A stretch of DNA of 64,000 bases, taken from positions 3,472,001-3,536,000 of the forward strand of contig NZ_CP119147.1 of assembly GCF_029167645.1 (NCBI RefSeq), given 5' to 3'. Made by a program: the position numbers and the translations under genes. Position 1 is the first letter of the stretch, and each line of letters opens with the position of its first letter. The notes below the pieces were generated by a model. The model worked only from the letters and a program-made list of their open reading frames with translations. It searched no databases and was not told the DNA's origin. Positions 16,367-23,500 of the stretch are shown here, in pieces. This DNA is from Streptomyces sp. AM 2-1-1 (GTDB lineage Bacteria; Actinomycetota; Actinomycetes; Streptomycetales; Streptomycetaceae).

Positions 16367-18037
16367 ATGAGCCAGGACGGCGCACAGGGGCGCTACGCGG
16401 GCGGATCCGTCGCCGGCGGCCGGTACCAGCTCCGGGATCTGCTCGGCGAAGGCGGCATGGCCTCCGTCTACCTCGCCTACGACGCCGCGCTCGACCGCCA
16501 GGTCGCGATCAAGACCCTGCACACCGAACTCGGGCGCGAGCAGTCGTTCCGCGAGCGGTTCCGCCGGGAGGCGCAGGCCGTCGCGAAGCTCCAGCACACC
16601 AACATCGTCTCCGTCTTCGACACCGGCGAGGACGAACTCGGCGGTGCCCTGATGCCGTACATCGTCATGGAGTACGTGGAGGGCCTGCCCCTCGGCTCGG
16701 TGCTCCACGAGGACATCGCCACCCAGGGCGCGATGGCCGCCGACAAGGCCCTCAAAGTGACCGCCGACGTGCTCGCGGCGCTGGAGACCAGTCACGAGAT
16801 GGGGCTCGTCCACCGCGACATCAAGCCCGGCAACGTGATGATCACCAAGCGCGGCGTCGTCAAGGTCATGGACTTCGGGATCGCCCGCGCCATGCAGTCG
16901 GGCGTCACCTCGATGACCCAGACCGGCATGGTCGTCGGCACCCCGCAGTACCTCTCCCCCGAGCAGGCCCTCGGCCGGGGCGTGGACGCCCGCTCCGACC
17001 TCTACTCGGTCGGCATCATGCTCTTCCAGCTGCTCACCGGGCGCCTCCCCTTCGACGCGGACTCCCCGCTCGCCATCGCGTACGCGCACGTGCAGGAGCA
17101 GCCGGTCGCCCCGTCCACCCTCAACCGGGCGATCACCCCGGCGGTGGACGCCCTCGTCGCCCGAGCGCTGCGGAAGAACCCGAACGAGCGCTTCCCCAGC
17201 GCCGCCGCGATGCGCGACGAGGTCTTCCGGGTGCTCAACGCCTCGGGCCCCGCCACCGCCCCGGTGATCGTCGCGGGCGGCCCCGCCAACAGCGGGTCGG
17301 GTGTCGGCTCGGCGGTCTTCCCTCCGGTCGACCAGCAGGCCGCCCAGGCTCCGTACAGCGTCCAGACGCCGTACCCGGCCCACCAGCAGCAGCCCGGCCC
17401 CTACGGAACCCCGGCCCCCGCACCGAGCTACGGCTACCCGCACGCCGCCCCTCACGGTTACCAGCAGACCCCGCCGCCGTACGCGGTGGCACCGACCGGC
17501 GCCGGGCCGCACGGGGGGACCGGCATGGCCACGGGCGGCTCGACCGTCGGCGGTACGGGCATCGGCGGCACCGGTGGGGGCGCGGGCGGGGCCCGGCGGA
17601 ACACCCCGGTGATCGTCGGCTCGGCCGTCGTCGCCCTCCTCGCCGTCGCCGGCCTGGTCACGCTGCTGGTGCTCCAGAACGGCTCGGACGACGAGCCGGA
17701 GGCCACCGGCGGTTCGACCGGGAGCAGCGCGCCGGCGGTCGCGGGCGAGCACAAGGCGCCCGAGCGCAACCGGACGATGGACACCGAAGACTGCACCGAC
17801 CCGATGACGGACGTCCGTGACCCGGAGAAGGTCTCCGCGCCCGACTTCGTCTACAAGGACCTGCTCTCCGCGAAGGCGTGCGCCGACGCCGCCGGATGGA
17901 CCCTCAAGGTGATCGACGAGCCCGGCAACGCCTACGCCGAGGACCAGATCCTCAAGCAGTTCCCGACCGCCGGTGCGGCGATCGACCCGGAGAACGCCCA
18001 CATCGAGCTGAGTGTCTCCACGGGCGACCCGGCCTGA
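16367..18037 (+). CDS. Membrane Ser/Thr protein kinase with a single C-terminal PASTA-like domain
   Basis: 556 residues. Kinase domain about 20-275: LLGEGGMASVY, AIKTL lysine, VHRDIKPGNV, MDFGIARAM and VGTPQYLSPEQ. A long Pro/Tyr/Gln/Gly linker (290-410), including GGTGIGGTGGG, precedes a TM segment (VIVGSAVVALLAVAGLVTLLV, about 420-440). Residues about 480-556 look like one PASTA domain (APDFVYKDLLSAKACADAAG, then VSTGDPA at the end). Start ATG 16367 has GGGGGAG upstream; the open frame before it is a shadow. PASTA kinases sense cell-wall fragments. Confidence 0.92.
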   Translation: MSQDGAQGRYAGGSVAGGRYQLRDLLGEGGMASVYLAYDAALDRQVAIKTLHTELGREQSFRERFRREAQAVAKLQHTNIVSVFDTGEDELGGALMPYIVMEYVEGLPLGSVLHEDIATQGAMAADKALKVTADVLAALETSHEMGLVHRDIKPGNVMITKRGVVKVMDFGIARAMQSGVTSMTQTGMVVGTPQYLSPEQALGRGVDARSDLYSVGIMLFQLLTGRLPFDADSPLAIAYAHVQEQPVAPSTLNRAITPAVDALVARALRKNPNERFPSAAAMRDEVFRVLNASGPATAPVIVAGGPANSGSGVGSAVFPPVDQQAAQAPYSVQTPYPAHQQQPGPYGTPAPAPSYGYPHAAPHGYQQTPPPYAVAPTGAGPHGGTGMATGGSTVGGTGIGGTGGGAGGARRNTPVIVGSAVVALLAVAGLVTLLVLQNGSDDEPEATGGSTGSSAPAVAGEHKAPERNRTMDTEDCTDPMTDVRDPEKVSAPDFVYKDLLSAKACADAAGWTLKVIDEPGNAYAEDQILKQFPTAGAAIDPENAHIELSVSTGDPA

Positions 18038-18428
18038 GCCGAGGGCGGCTCGCCCCGGCTCGGGACCGATCCGGGCGGGATCCCGTGCGGGGTCGGGGTC
18101 TCGCGGGGTCGGGGTCTCATGCGGGCGTCCCGCGGGGTCGGGGTCTCTTGCGGTCGGATCTCGCGACGCCGGGATCGGGGGTGCGGGTGCGTGGGGATCG
18201 GGGGTGCGGGTGCGCCGGGATCCGGGTCCGACTCGGCCGGTTCCGGGTCGGGCGGCGGGCTCGGGTCGGGTCGGGTCGGGTCGGGTCGGGTCGGGTCGGG
18301 TCGGGTCGGGTCGGGCGTACGCCGTCCGGAGCGGCCGTTCGGGTGGTACCCGGGCCCGCCGTCATCACGGCGGATGACATCCGCCGAACCGGGATGCCGG
18401 GAATGTGGGGGCGTGTGACGCTGATCCC
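18038..18428. other. 391-bp gene-free region of G-rich simple repeats
   Basis: No convincing gene. It holds imperfect copies of GGGGTCGGGGTCTCG (about 18089-18155), GGGGTGCGGGTGCG (about 18178-18215) and the TCGGG pentanucleotide array. Reading frames across it are long only because the repeats lack stops. Confidence 0.6.
18261..18315. repeat. TCGGG pentanucleotide tandem array, 11 perfect units
   Basis: Eleven uninterrupted TCGGG units (55 bp) in the intergenic region after the PASTA-kinase gene. Five-base units shift frame and would not be tolerated in coding DNA. G-runs of three every five bases could form a G-quadruplex on the + strand. Confidence 0.95.
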
Positions 18429-19343
18429 ATGGCTCCAGGTCCCCCTCCCCCGCGGTCGTCTTGGACGTCGAGCTGGGTGGTCTGCCTCCTGTTCGCCATG
18501 GGCGCCCTGCCGGTGGCGGCGGCCGGCGGGCCCGCCGCCGCTTCTCCCCGTACGAACGCCTCCGCTCCCCCGGGGCCGGCCGTGACCGCGGTCTCCACGA
18601 CGACCTCGCCGACCGGGCGCCCGGATGCGGGTCGACCGGATGCGGGTCGCCCGGATGCGGGTCGACCGGATGCGGGTCGACCGGATGCGGGTCGATCTGC
18701 TGCCGGAGTTCCGGCGGCGCCGGACGGTCTCGCTTCCGTGGCCCCTTCTTCCTCCTCCGGAGTCCTCTCCCCGCAGGGAGCCCTCCGCCCGCTGTCCGCG
18801 TCCTCCTCCGGCCCATCGGGGCCCTCGCCGTCCGCCTGGTGGCCCTCGACCGGCTCCCGGGAGATCGCTCCCGCCCTCACGGCCCTCGTCACGGCCCCCG
18901 CCACGGCCCCTGTCGCCGCGCTCCCGGCCGTCGTCGGTCCGGTCCGGGCCGGCGGCCTCCCCGCAGCCGCCGTTGTGCGGCCGACCGCGAGCCCGACGCC
19001 GACCGCTCCACCGCGCTCGTCGCCGGCCACGCCGTCCCGTCCGCCGGATCCTCTCGCCGGACGGCCCGCCGGGGAGGGCCGGATGCGCCCCGGCCGTCCG
19101 CTGACCCCGCAGGAGCTCGCATCGGCCGTCGCCGCGCTCGAGGAGGCGGGAACGGAAGGCTCCCTCACCCCCGCTCCCTCCCCCGAGGTGCCCTTCCCGT
19201 CCTGGGAGCCCGGACCCGCTCGGCGGCTCACGCTGTCCGCCCGGTCCGCCGAGCGGGTCCGCCAGGTGTCCCTGGGTGGCGGGATCGCTCTGGTCGGTCT
19301 CGGGGTCGGCTTCGTCGCCGCCCGCATGCGCCGCGTGGAGTGA
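18429..19343 (+). CDS. Secreted/membrane-anchored Pro/Ala/Ser-rich protein with PDAGR repeats
   Basis: About 304 residues, no known domain. ATG 18429 gives a signal-like segment (WVVCLLFAMGALPVAAAGG). A low-complexity Thr/Ser/Pro/Ala stalk follows with five tandem PDAGR repeats (residues about 65-89). A conserved-looking block then occurs (PGRPLTPQELASAVAALEEAGT), followed by a C-terminal TM helix (LGGGIALVGLGVGFVAARMRR) with a basic end. This topology of leader, disordered stalk, helix and basic tail suggests a cell-surface protein without a sortase motif (no LPxTG or LAxTG). Codon usage and the coherent topology argue for a real gene; function unknown. Confidence 0.65.
   Translation: MAPGPPPPRSSWTSSWVVCLLFAMGALPVAAAGGPAAASPRTNASAPPGPAVTAVSTTTSPTGRPDAGRPDAGRPDAGRPDAGRPDAGRSAAGVPAAPDGLASVAPSSSSGVLSPQGALRPLSASSSGPSGPSPSAWWPSTGSREIAPALTALVTAPATAPVAALPAVVGPVRAGGLPAAAVVRPTASPTPTAPPRSSPATPSRPPDPLAGRPAGEGRMRPGRPLTPQELASAVAALEEAGTEGSLTPAPSPEVPFPSWEPGPARRLTLSARSAERVRQVSLGGGIALVGLGVGFVAARMRRVE
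18621..18695 (+). repeat. 15-bp tandem repeat encoding PDAGR x5
   Basis: Five adjacent copies of CCGGATGCGGGTCGA/C within the surface-protein gene, each encoding Pro-Asp-Ala-Gly-Arg. Unit length is a multiple of three, so copy number could change without breaking the frame. Confidence 0.9.
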
Positions 19344-19502
19344 GGGGACGGGCGGTACGGGCGGGGCGGGAGTGGTCCGCGCCCGGTGAAGCGCGAGAAC
19401 TTCGGGGGACCGACCGCACATCTGGGTACGTACAGGGCGGTGGATCATGCTTAAGCGGGGGCACCACCCCTCTGTACGGCGCAGGTGCGAGACAATGGCG
19501 GC

Positions 19503-20051
19503 ATGGAGATGCCGAGGAATGACCGGTCGCAGGAGCACCCCCAGGTCCTCGTAGTGGGACAGGACGGAATGGCTGTCGGCGGCGGTGCCAGTGGCGACGA
19601 GTCCCGCGAGGTCCCAGTGACGGAGATGGTCGAACAGCCCGCGAAAGTCATGCGCATCGGCAGCATGATCAAGCAGCTCCTCGAGGAGGTCAGAGCGGCA
19701 CCTCTCGACGAGGCGAGCCGCGTCCGGCTCAAGGAGATCCACGCCAGCTCCGTGAAGGAGCTGGAGGACGGACTCGCCCCGGAGCTGGTGGAGGAGCTGG
19801 AACGCCTCTCGCTGCCCTTCACGGAGGAGTCGGTCCCCTCGGAGGCCGAGCTGCGGATCGCGCAGGCCCAGCTGGTGGGCTGGCTGGAGGGACTCTTCCA
19901 CGGGATCCAGACCGCGCTGTTCGCCCAGCAGATGGCGGCCCGCGCCCAGCTGGAGCAGATGCGCCGCGCGCTGCCCCCCGGCTCCGGCGACGACGAGGGG
20001 GTCCCGGGAGGCGACCCGCACGGCGCTCTCCGATCGGGCCCGTACCTCTAG
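19503..20051 (+). CDS. bpa: Bacterial proteasome activator Bpa
   Basis: 182 residues, matching the Mycobacterium Bpa (Rv3780) family strongly through EQPAKVMRIGSMIKQLLEEV, PLDEASRVRLKEIH, ELEDGLAPEL and AQAQLVGWLEGLFHGIQTAL. The ring-forming, ATP-independent activator docks on the 20S proteasome through a C-terminal HbYX-like tail, here GPYL. The N-terminal 40 residues are variable and disordered, as in the family. Start ATG 19503 (MEMPRNDR) lacks a good ribosome site; GTG 19485 is possible. It stands alone, separated from the next gene by a strong terminator. Confidence 0.93.
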   Translation: MEMPRNDRSQEHPQVLVVGQDGMAVGGGASGDESREVPVTEMVEQPAKVMRIGSMIKQLLEEVRAAPLDEASRVRLKEIHASSVKELEDGLAPELVEELERLSLPFTEESVPSEAELRIAQAQLVGWLEGLFHGIQTALFAQQMAARAQLEQMRRALPPGSGDDEGVPGGDPHGALRSGPYL

Positions 20052-20087
20052 GACCGTCCTCGCCGCTCATCCGGCGACGCACGCCCC

Positions 20088-20140
20088 GGAGCCCACCGGG
20101 CCCGGCCCGCATCGTCTGCGGGCCGGGCCCGGTGGGCTCC
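20088..20140. terminator. Bidirectional terminator hairpin after bpa
   Basis: A perfect 24-bp inverted repeat (20088-20111 with 20117-20140; left arm begins GGAGCCCACCGGGCCC) with a 5-nt loop TCGTC. It lies between two convergent genes, bpa (+) and the quinone oxidoreductase (-), so it can serve both. No T-tract. Confidence 0.85.
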
Positions 20141-20175
20141 TGTCGTACGGCGTGCCGGCCCGCTCGCGCTGCCCG

Positions 20176-21171
20176 TCAGGCCGGGTGCGCGGCGGGTGCC
20201 AGCAGCAGGACCTTGCCGATGTGAGTACTGGACTCCACCACCCGGTGCGCCTCGGCCGCCTCGGCCATCGGCACCGTTCGGTCCACGATCGGACGGACCA
20301 CGCCGCCCTCGACCAGCGGCCAGACGTGCTCCCGCACCGCCGCCACGATCGCGGCCTTCTCGGCGAGCGGACGGCCCCGGAGCGAGGTCGCGGTGACGGC
20401 GGCCCGCTTGGTCAGCAGGGCTCCCAGATCGAGTTCGGCCTTCGCGCCGCCCTGGAGGCCGATGATGGCGAGCCGTCCGTTGGTGGCGAGGGCCTCCACG
20501 TTCTTCGCAAGGTACTTCGCGCCCACGATGTCGAGGATCACGTCCGCACCGGCGCCGTCGGTCGCCTTGCGGATCTCCTCCACGAAGTCCTGCTCGCGGT
20601 AGTTGATCAGGATGTCGGCGCCGAGTTCCGCGCAGCTCGCGAGCTTCCCGGCGCTGCCCGCGGTCACCGCGACCCGGGCGCCGACCGCCTTGGCCAGCTG
20701 GATCGCCATGGTGCCGATGCCGCTGGAACCGCCGTGCACCAGCAGGGTCTCGCCAGGACGCAGGTGCGCCACCATGAAGACGTTGGACCAGACCGTCGAC
20801 GTGACCTCGGGCAGCGACGCCGCCGACACCACATCGAGTCCCGCGGGCACCGGCAGCAGCTGCCCGGACGGCACCACCACCTTCTCCGCGTATCCGCCGC
20901 CGGCGAGGAGTGCGCAGACCTCGTCGCCCACGGCCCATCCGCTCACCCCGGGCCCCAGCGCGGCGACCCGCCCCGCGCATTCGAGACCCGGGTACGGCGA
21001 AGCGCCGGGCGGAGGGTCGTAGAAGCCCTGGCGCTGCATGACGTCGGCGCGGTTCACCGCGCTGGAGAGCACCTCCACGAGGACCTCGCCCTCGCCGGGT
21101 ACGGGATCGGGCACCTCGGTCCAGACGAGTGCCTCGGGGCCACCGGGTTCCGGGATCGTGATCGCATACAT
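20176..21171 (-). CDS. NADPH:quinone oxidoreductase (zeta-crystallin-like MDR)
   Basis: 331-residue zinc-free medium-chain dehydrogenase/reductase. N-terminal GroES-like domain about 1-120 with the signature SSAVNRADVMQRQGFYDPPP. Rossmann domain about 120-270 with LVHGGSSGIGTMAIQLAKA. INYREQDFVEEI and DVILDIVGAKYLAKN are typical of the quinone oxidoreductase/PIG3 group. Probably reduces quinones or enones with NADPH. Single gene, transcribed toward the bpa terminator. Confidence 0.9.
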   Translation of the reverse strand: MYAITIPEPGGPEALVWTEVPDPVPGEGEVLVEVLSSAVNRADVMQRQGFYDPPPGASPYPGLECAGRVAALGPGVSGWAVGDEVCALLAGGGYAEKVVVPSGQLLPVPAGLDVVSAASLPEVTSTVWSNVFMVAHLRPGETLLVHGGSSGIGTMAIQLAKAVGARVAVTAGSAGKLASCAELGADILINYREQDFVEEIRKATDGAGADVILDIVGAKYLAKNVEALATNGRLAIIGLQGGAKAELDLGALLTKRAAVTATSLRGRPLAEKAAIVAAVREHVWPLVEGGVVRPIVDRTVPMAEAAEAHRVVESSTHIGKVLLLAPAAHPA

Positions 21172-21225
21172 GGCCGCGAGGCTACTCCGTACCCGCCGAC
21201 ACGCCCGGGAGGCGGTGGCGAGGGC

Positions 21226-21912
21226 CTACAGCCGCTGCGGGCCCTGCGGCGGCCGGTTCGGGACCAACGGGGAGGGCAGCGGAGAGGCGCGCACGATCAC
21301 GACCACCCGGTCCGTCGTCTGCAACGGGCTGGCGGCCGGGTCGTCGTAACGGAGCATCCGGTGCCCCCGCACGACGTTCACCACCAGGTCGTCGGTCTCC
21401 CGGGCTCCCTTGCCCACCTCGCTCTTTATCACCGGCCGTTCGATGAGATCCAGACCGCTGCCCTGCTGGATGAGGTCCTCCAGCACCGTGCCCGCGCTGG
21501 GGCTGAGCGCCGAGAGGCCCAGCAGCCGGCCCGCCGCACTGGCGCTGGCGATGACGGCGTCCGCGCCGGACTGCCGGAGCAGCGGGGCGTTCTCCTCCTC
21601 GCGCACGGCGGCGACGATCTTCGCGCTCTGGTTCAGCTGGCGCGCCGTCAGTGCCACCAGGACCGCGGTGTCGTCGCGCTGGGTGGCGATGATGATCTGC
21701 TGCGCCTTCTGGACCTCGGCGCGCAGGAGCACCTCGCTGCGGGTGGCGTCCCCCTGCACCCCGGTGAACCCCTGGGCGCCGACCGCGTCGATGACCTTGC
21801 CGGACGGATCGACGATGACGATCCGGTCCTTCCTCACGCCGGTCGCGCAGAGGGTCTGCACGGCTGAGCGGCCCTTCGTACCGAAACCGACGACCACACT
21901 GTGATCACGCAC
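21226..21912 (-). CDS. Stand-alone RCK (TrkA-N/TrkA-C) protein without a pore domain
   Basis: 228 residues. It begins directly with a Rossmann RCK-N domain (HSVVVGFGTKGRSAVQTL; IVIVDPSGKVIDAVGAQGF; GDATRSEVLLRAEV) and continues into an RCK-C-like part to about residue 210. It is clearly paralogous to the cytoplasmic half of the divergent channel (GYGTKGRHAIESL; GDATRSETLIKAEV). I find no selectivity filter or membrane segment in any frame upstream to the neighbouring start. It could be a soluble subunit of a mixed RCK gating ring or a remnant of a duplicated channel gene; intact domain features and good codon usage argue for the former. Confidence 0.85.
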   Translation of the reverse strand: MRDHSVVVGFGTKGRSAVQTLCATGVRKDRIVIVDPSGKVIDAVGAQGFTGVQGDATRSEVLLRAEVQKAQQIIIATQRDDTAVLVALTARQLNQSAKIVAAVREEENAPLLRQSGADAVIASASAAGRLLGLSALSPSAGTVLEDLIQQGSGLDLIERPVIKSEVGKGARETDDLVVNVVRGHRMLRYDDPAASPLQTTDRVVVIVRASPLPSPLVPNRPPQGPQRL

Positions 21913-22186
21913 GTTGCTTCTCCAGCGATTCAGCGATTCAGGGATTCAGCGATTCGGGGATGACGCATCACGGACGGGCGGCGCGCGGTACGACGCGACT
22001 CCCAGGGTACGGAAAGACAGGACACCACGGCCGCGCGGAACGCCTTACGCTTCTTCCCGCCGGTGACGACGCACCACGGGTGGAGACGCCACTCCGTGCC
22101 AGCCACTGCGGCCACCGTCCTCGTCGTCGATCCGCGACCATGGGCCACGACGTGACCACCTGCCCGCCGCCGCCAGAGGACATGCC
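21913..22186. promoter_or_regulatory. Divergent promoter region between RCK protein and channel, with short GATTCAGC repeats
   Basis: 274 bp without a gene. At about 21924-21957 the octamer CAGCGATT and the related CAGGGATT recur four times head to tail, just before the RCK-protein start. This may be a leader or a binding region. Confidence 0.4.
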
Positions 22187-23296
22187 TTGAAGGACGAGAA
22201 CCGACCAGCAGCCCGGACCGGCAGGTTCTCCATTCTGCGGACGCTCTGGCACCGCTCCCGCGCGGAGGCGAGGGACGACAGTGAGGCCAGTCGCTCCATC
22301 ACCATGCCGACGCAGGGGGCTCTGCCACCGCTCCAACAGGTGCTCCGGCGCCTGGCGATGGCCCTGCTGGTGCTCGCGATCACGGTGCTGATCGTCTGGG
22401 CGGACCGCTCCGGCTACAACGACACCTCCGACGGCAGCGTCGACCTGCTCGATGCCGTCTACTACGCGACGGTCACCCTCTCCACCACCGGATACGGCGA
22501 CATCACCCCGGTCAGTGACGGCGCCCGGCTCACCAACGTCCTCATCATCACCCCCCTTCGGGTGCTCTTCCTGATCATCCTGGTCGGCACCACCCTCGAA
22601 GTCCTCACCGAGCGGACCCGTCAGCAGGTGCGCATCCACCGGTGGCGCTCCCGCACCAGTGGCCACGTCGTGGTGGTCGGCTACGGCACCAAGGGGCGCC
22701 ACGCCATCGAGTCGTTGATCGCCACGGGGATCACCAAGGACAAGATCGTCGTGGTGGACCCGCAGCAGAAGGCCGCAGACGCCGCGAGCGACGACGGGCT
22801 GGTGACCGTGATCGGCGACGCCACGCGCTCCGAGACGCTCATCAAGGCCGAGGTGCAGAGCGCGAGTCGGGTGATCGTCGCCCCTCAGCGCGACGAGACG
22901 GCCACCCTGATCACCCTGACCGCCCGCCAGCTCAACAAGCACGCCACCATCGTCGTCGCCGTCCGGGAGGACGAGAACGTTCCCCTGCTCAAGCAGAGCG
23001 GAGCGGACACCGTGGTCACCAGCTCCAGTTCCGCCGGCCGGCTGCTCGGGGTCTCCATGGCGAGCCCGCCGGTGGCCAGGACACTGGAAGACCTGATGAC
23101 CCACGGAAGCGGACTCGACCTCGGGGAGCGGGCGGTGCGGGAGGACGAGATCGGACGGCCGCCACGCGCGTGCGCCGACCTGATCGTCGCGGTCGTCCGG
23201 TATCGGAAGCTGCTCGACTACACGGACCCCGCGCTCACCAGCCTCCAGCGCGGAGACCGCGTCATCACCATCAGCCGATCCGGTTCGGAGCACTGA
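22187..23296 (+). CDS. Two-TM RCK-domain potassium channel
   Basis: 369 residues. TM1 about 56-71 (ALLVLAITVLIVWAD). Pore helix with selectivity filter TTGYGD at about 100-105. TM2 about 115-138 (NVLIITPLRVLFLIILVGTTL). RCK-N Rossmann domain about 150-280 (VVVVGYGTKGRHAIESLIA; IVVVDPQQKA; GDATRSETLIKAEV), then RCK-C to about 365. Architecture matches MthK/Kch-type channels gated by cytoplasmic ligands (Ca2+ or nucleotides). The basic N-terminus (RTLWHRSRAEARDD) precedes TM1. GTG/ATG choice: the frame opens at 22187 with MKDENRP; an internal start near residue 40 is possible. Two parS sites follow downstream. Confidence 0.92.
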   Translation: MKDENRPAARTGRFSILRTLWHRSRAEARDDSEASRSITMPTQGALPPLQQVLRRLAMALLVLAITVLIVWADRSGYNDTSDGSVDLLDAVYYATVTLSTTGYGDITPVSDGARLTNVLIITPLRVLFLIILVGTTLEVLTERTRQQVRIHRWRSRTSGHVVVVGYGTKGRHAIESLIATGITKDKIVVVDPQQKAADAASDDGLVTVIGDATRSETLIKAEVQSASRVIVAPQRDETATLITLTARQLNKHATIVVAVREDENVPLLKQSGADTVVTSSSSAGRLLGVSMASPPVARTLEDLMTHGSGLDLGERAVREDEIGRPPRACADLIVAVVRYRKLLDYTDPALTSLQRGDRVITISRSGSEH

Positions 23297-23423
23297 GCAG
23301 GGCCCACAGCGTGGTGTCCAGCGGGTGCGGTCTTCGGCTCCCGTGCCGCTGCCGATGCCGTCGGCGCTGCTGGTGCTCCTCGTGCGGCGGGTACGGCTGG
23401 TACGGCTGGTACGGCCACGGCAT

Positions 23424-23437
23424 GTTTCACGTGAAAC
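23424..23437. other. parS site 1 (ParB-binding centromere site)
   Basis: GTTTCACGTGAAAC, a perfect palindrome identical to the Streptomyces parS consensus, in the intergenic region between the potassium channel gene and moeA. ParB binds such sites and spreads to organise the origin region for segregation. Confidence 0.95.
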
Positions 23438-23449
23438 GACGCGGACGTT

Positions 23450-23463
23450 GTTTCACGTGAAAC
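23450..23463. other. parS site 2
   Basis: A second identical GTTTCACGTGAAAC, centre-to-centre 26 bp from site 1 (about two and a half helical turns). Paired parS sites probably raise local ParB loading. Confidence 0.95.
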
Positions 23464-23500
23464 CCCTCCACCCCGGGGGGAGTTGCAGCCAGTGGGGACT

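Noticed and set aside
18621..18695. Possible CRISPR array
   Set aside because: Repeats are contiguous 15-bp units without spacers and encode PDAGR in frame; no cas genes.
21930..22148. Missing pore domain for the RCK protein upstream of 21912
   Set aside because: All frames up to 22187 were read; none has TM helices or a TxGYGD filter.
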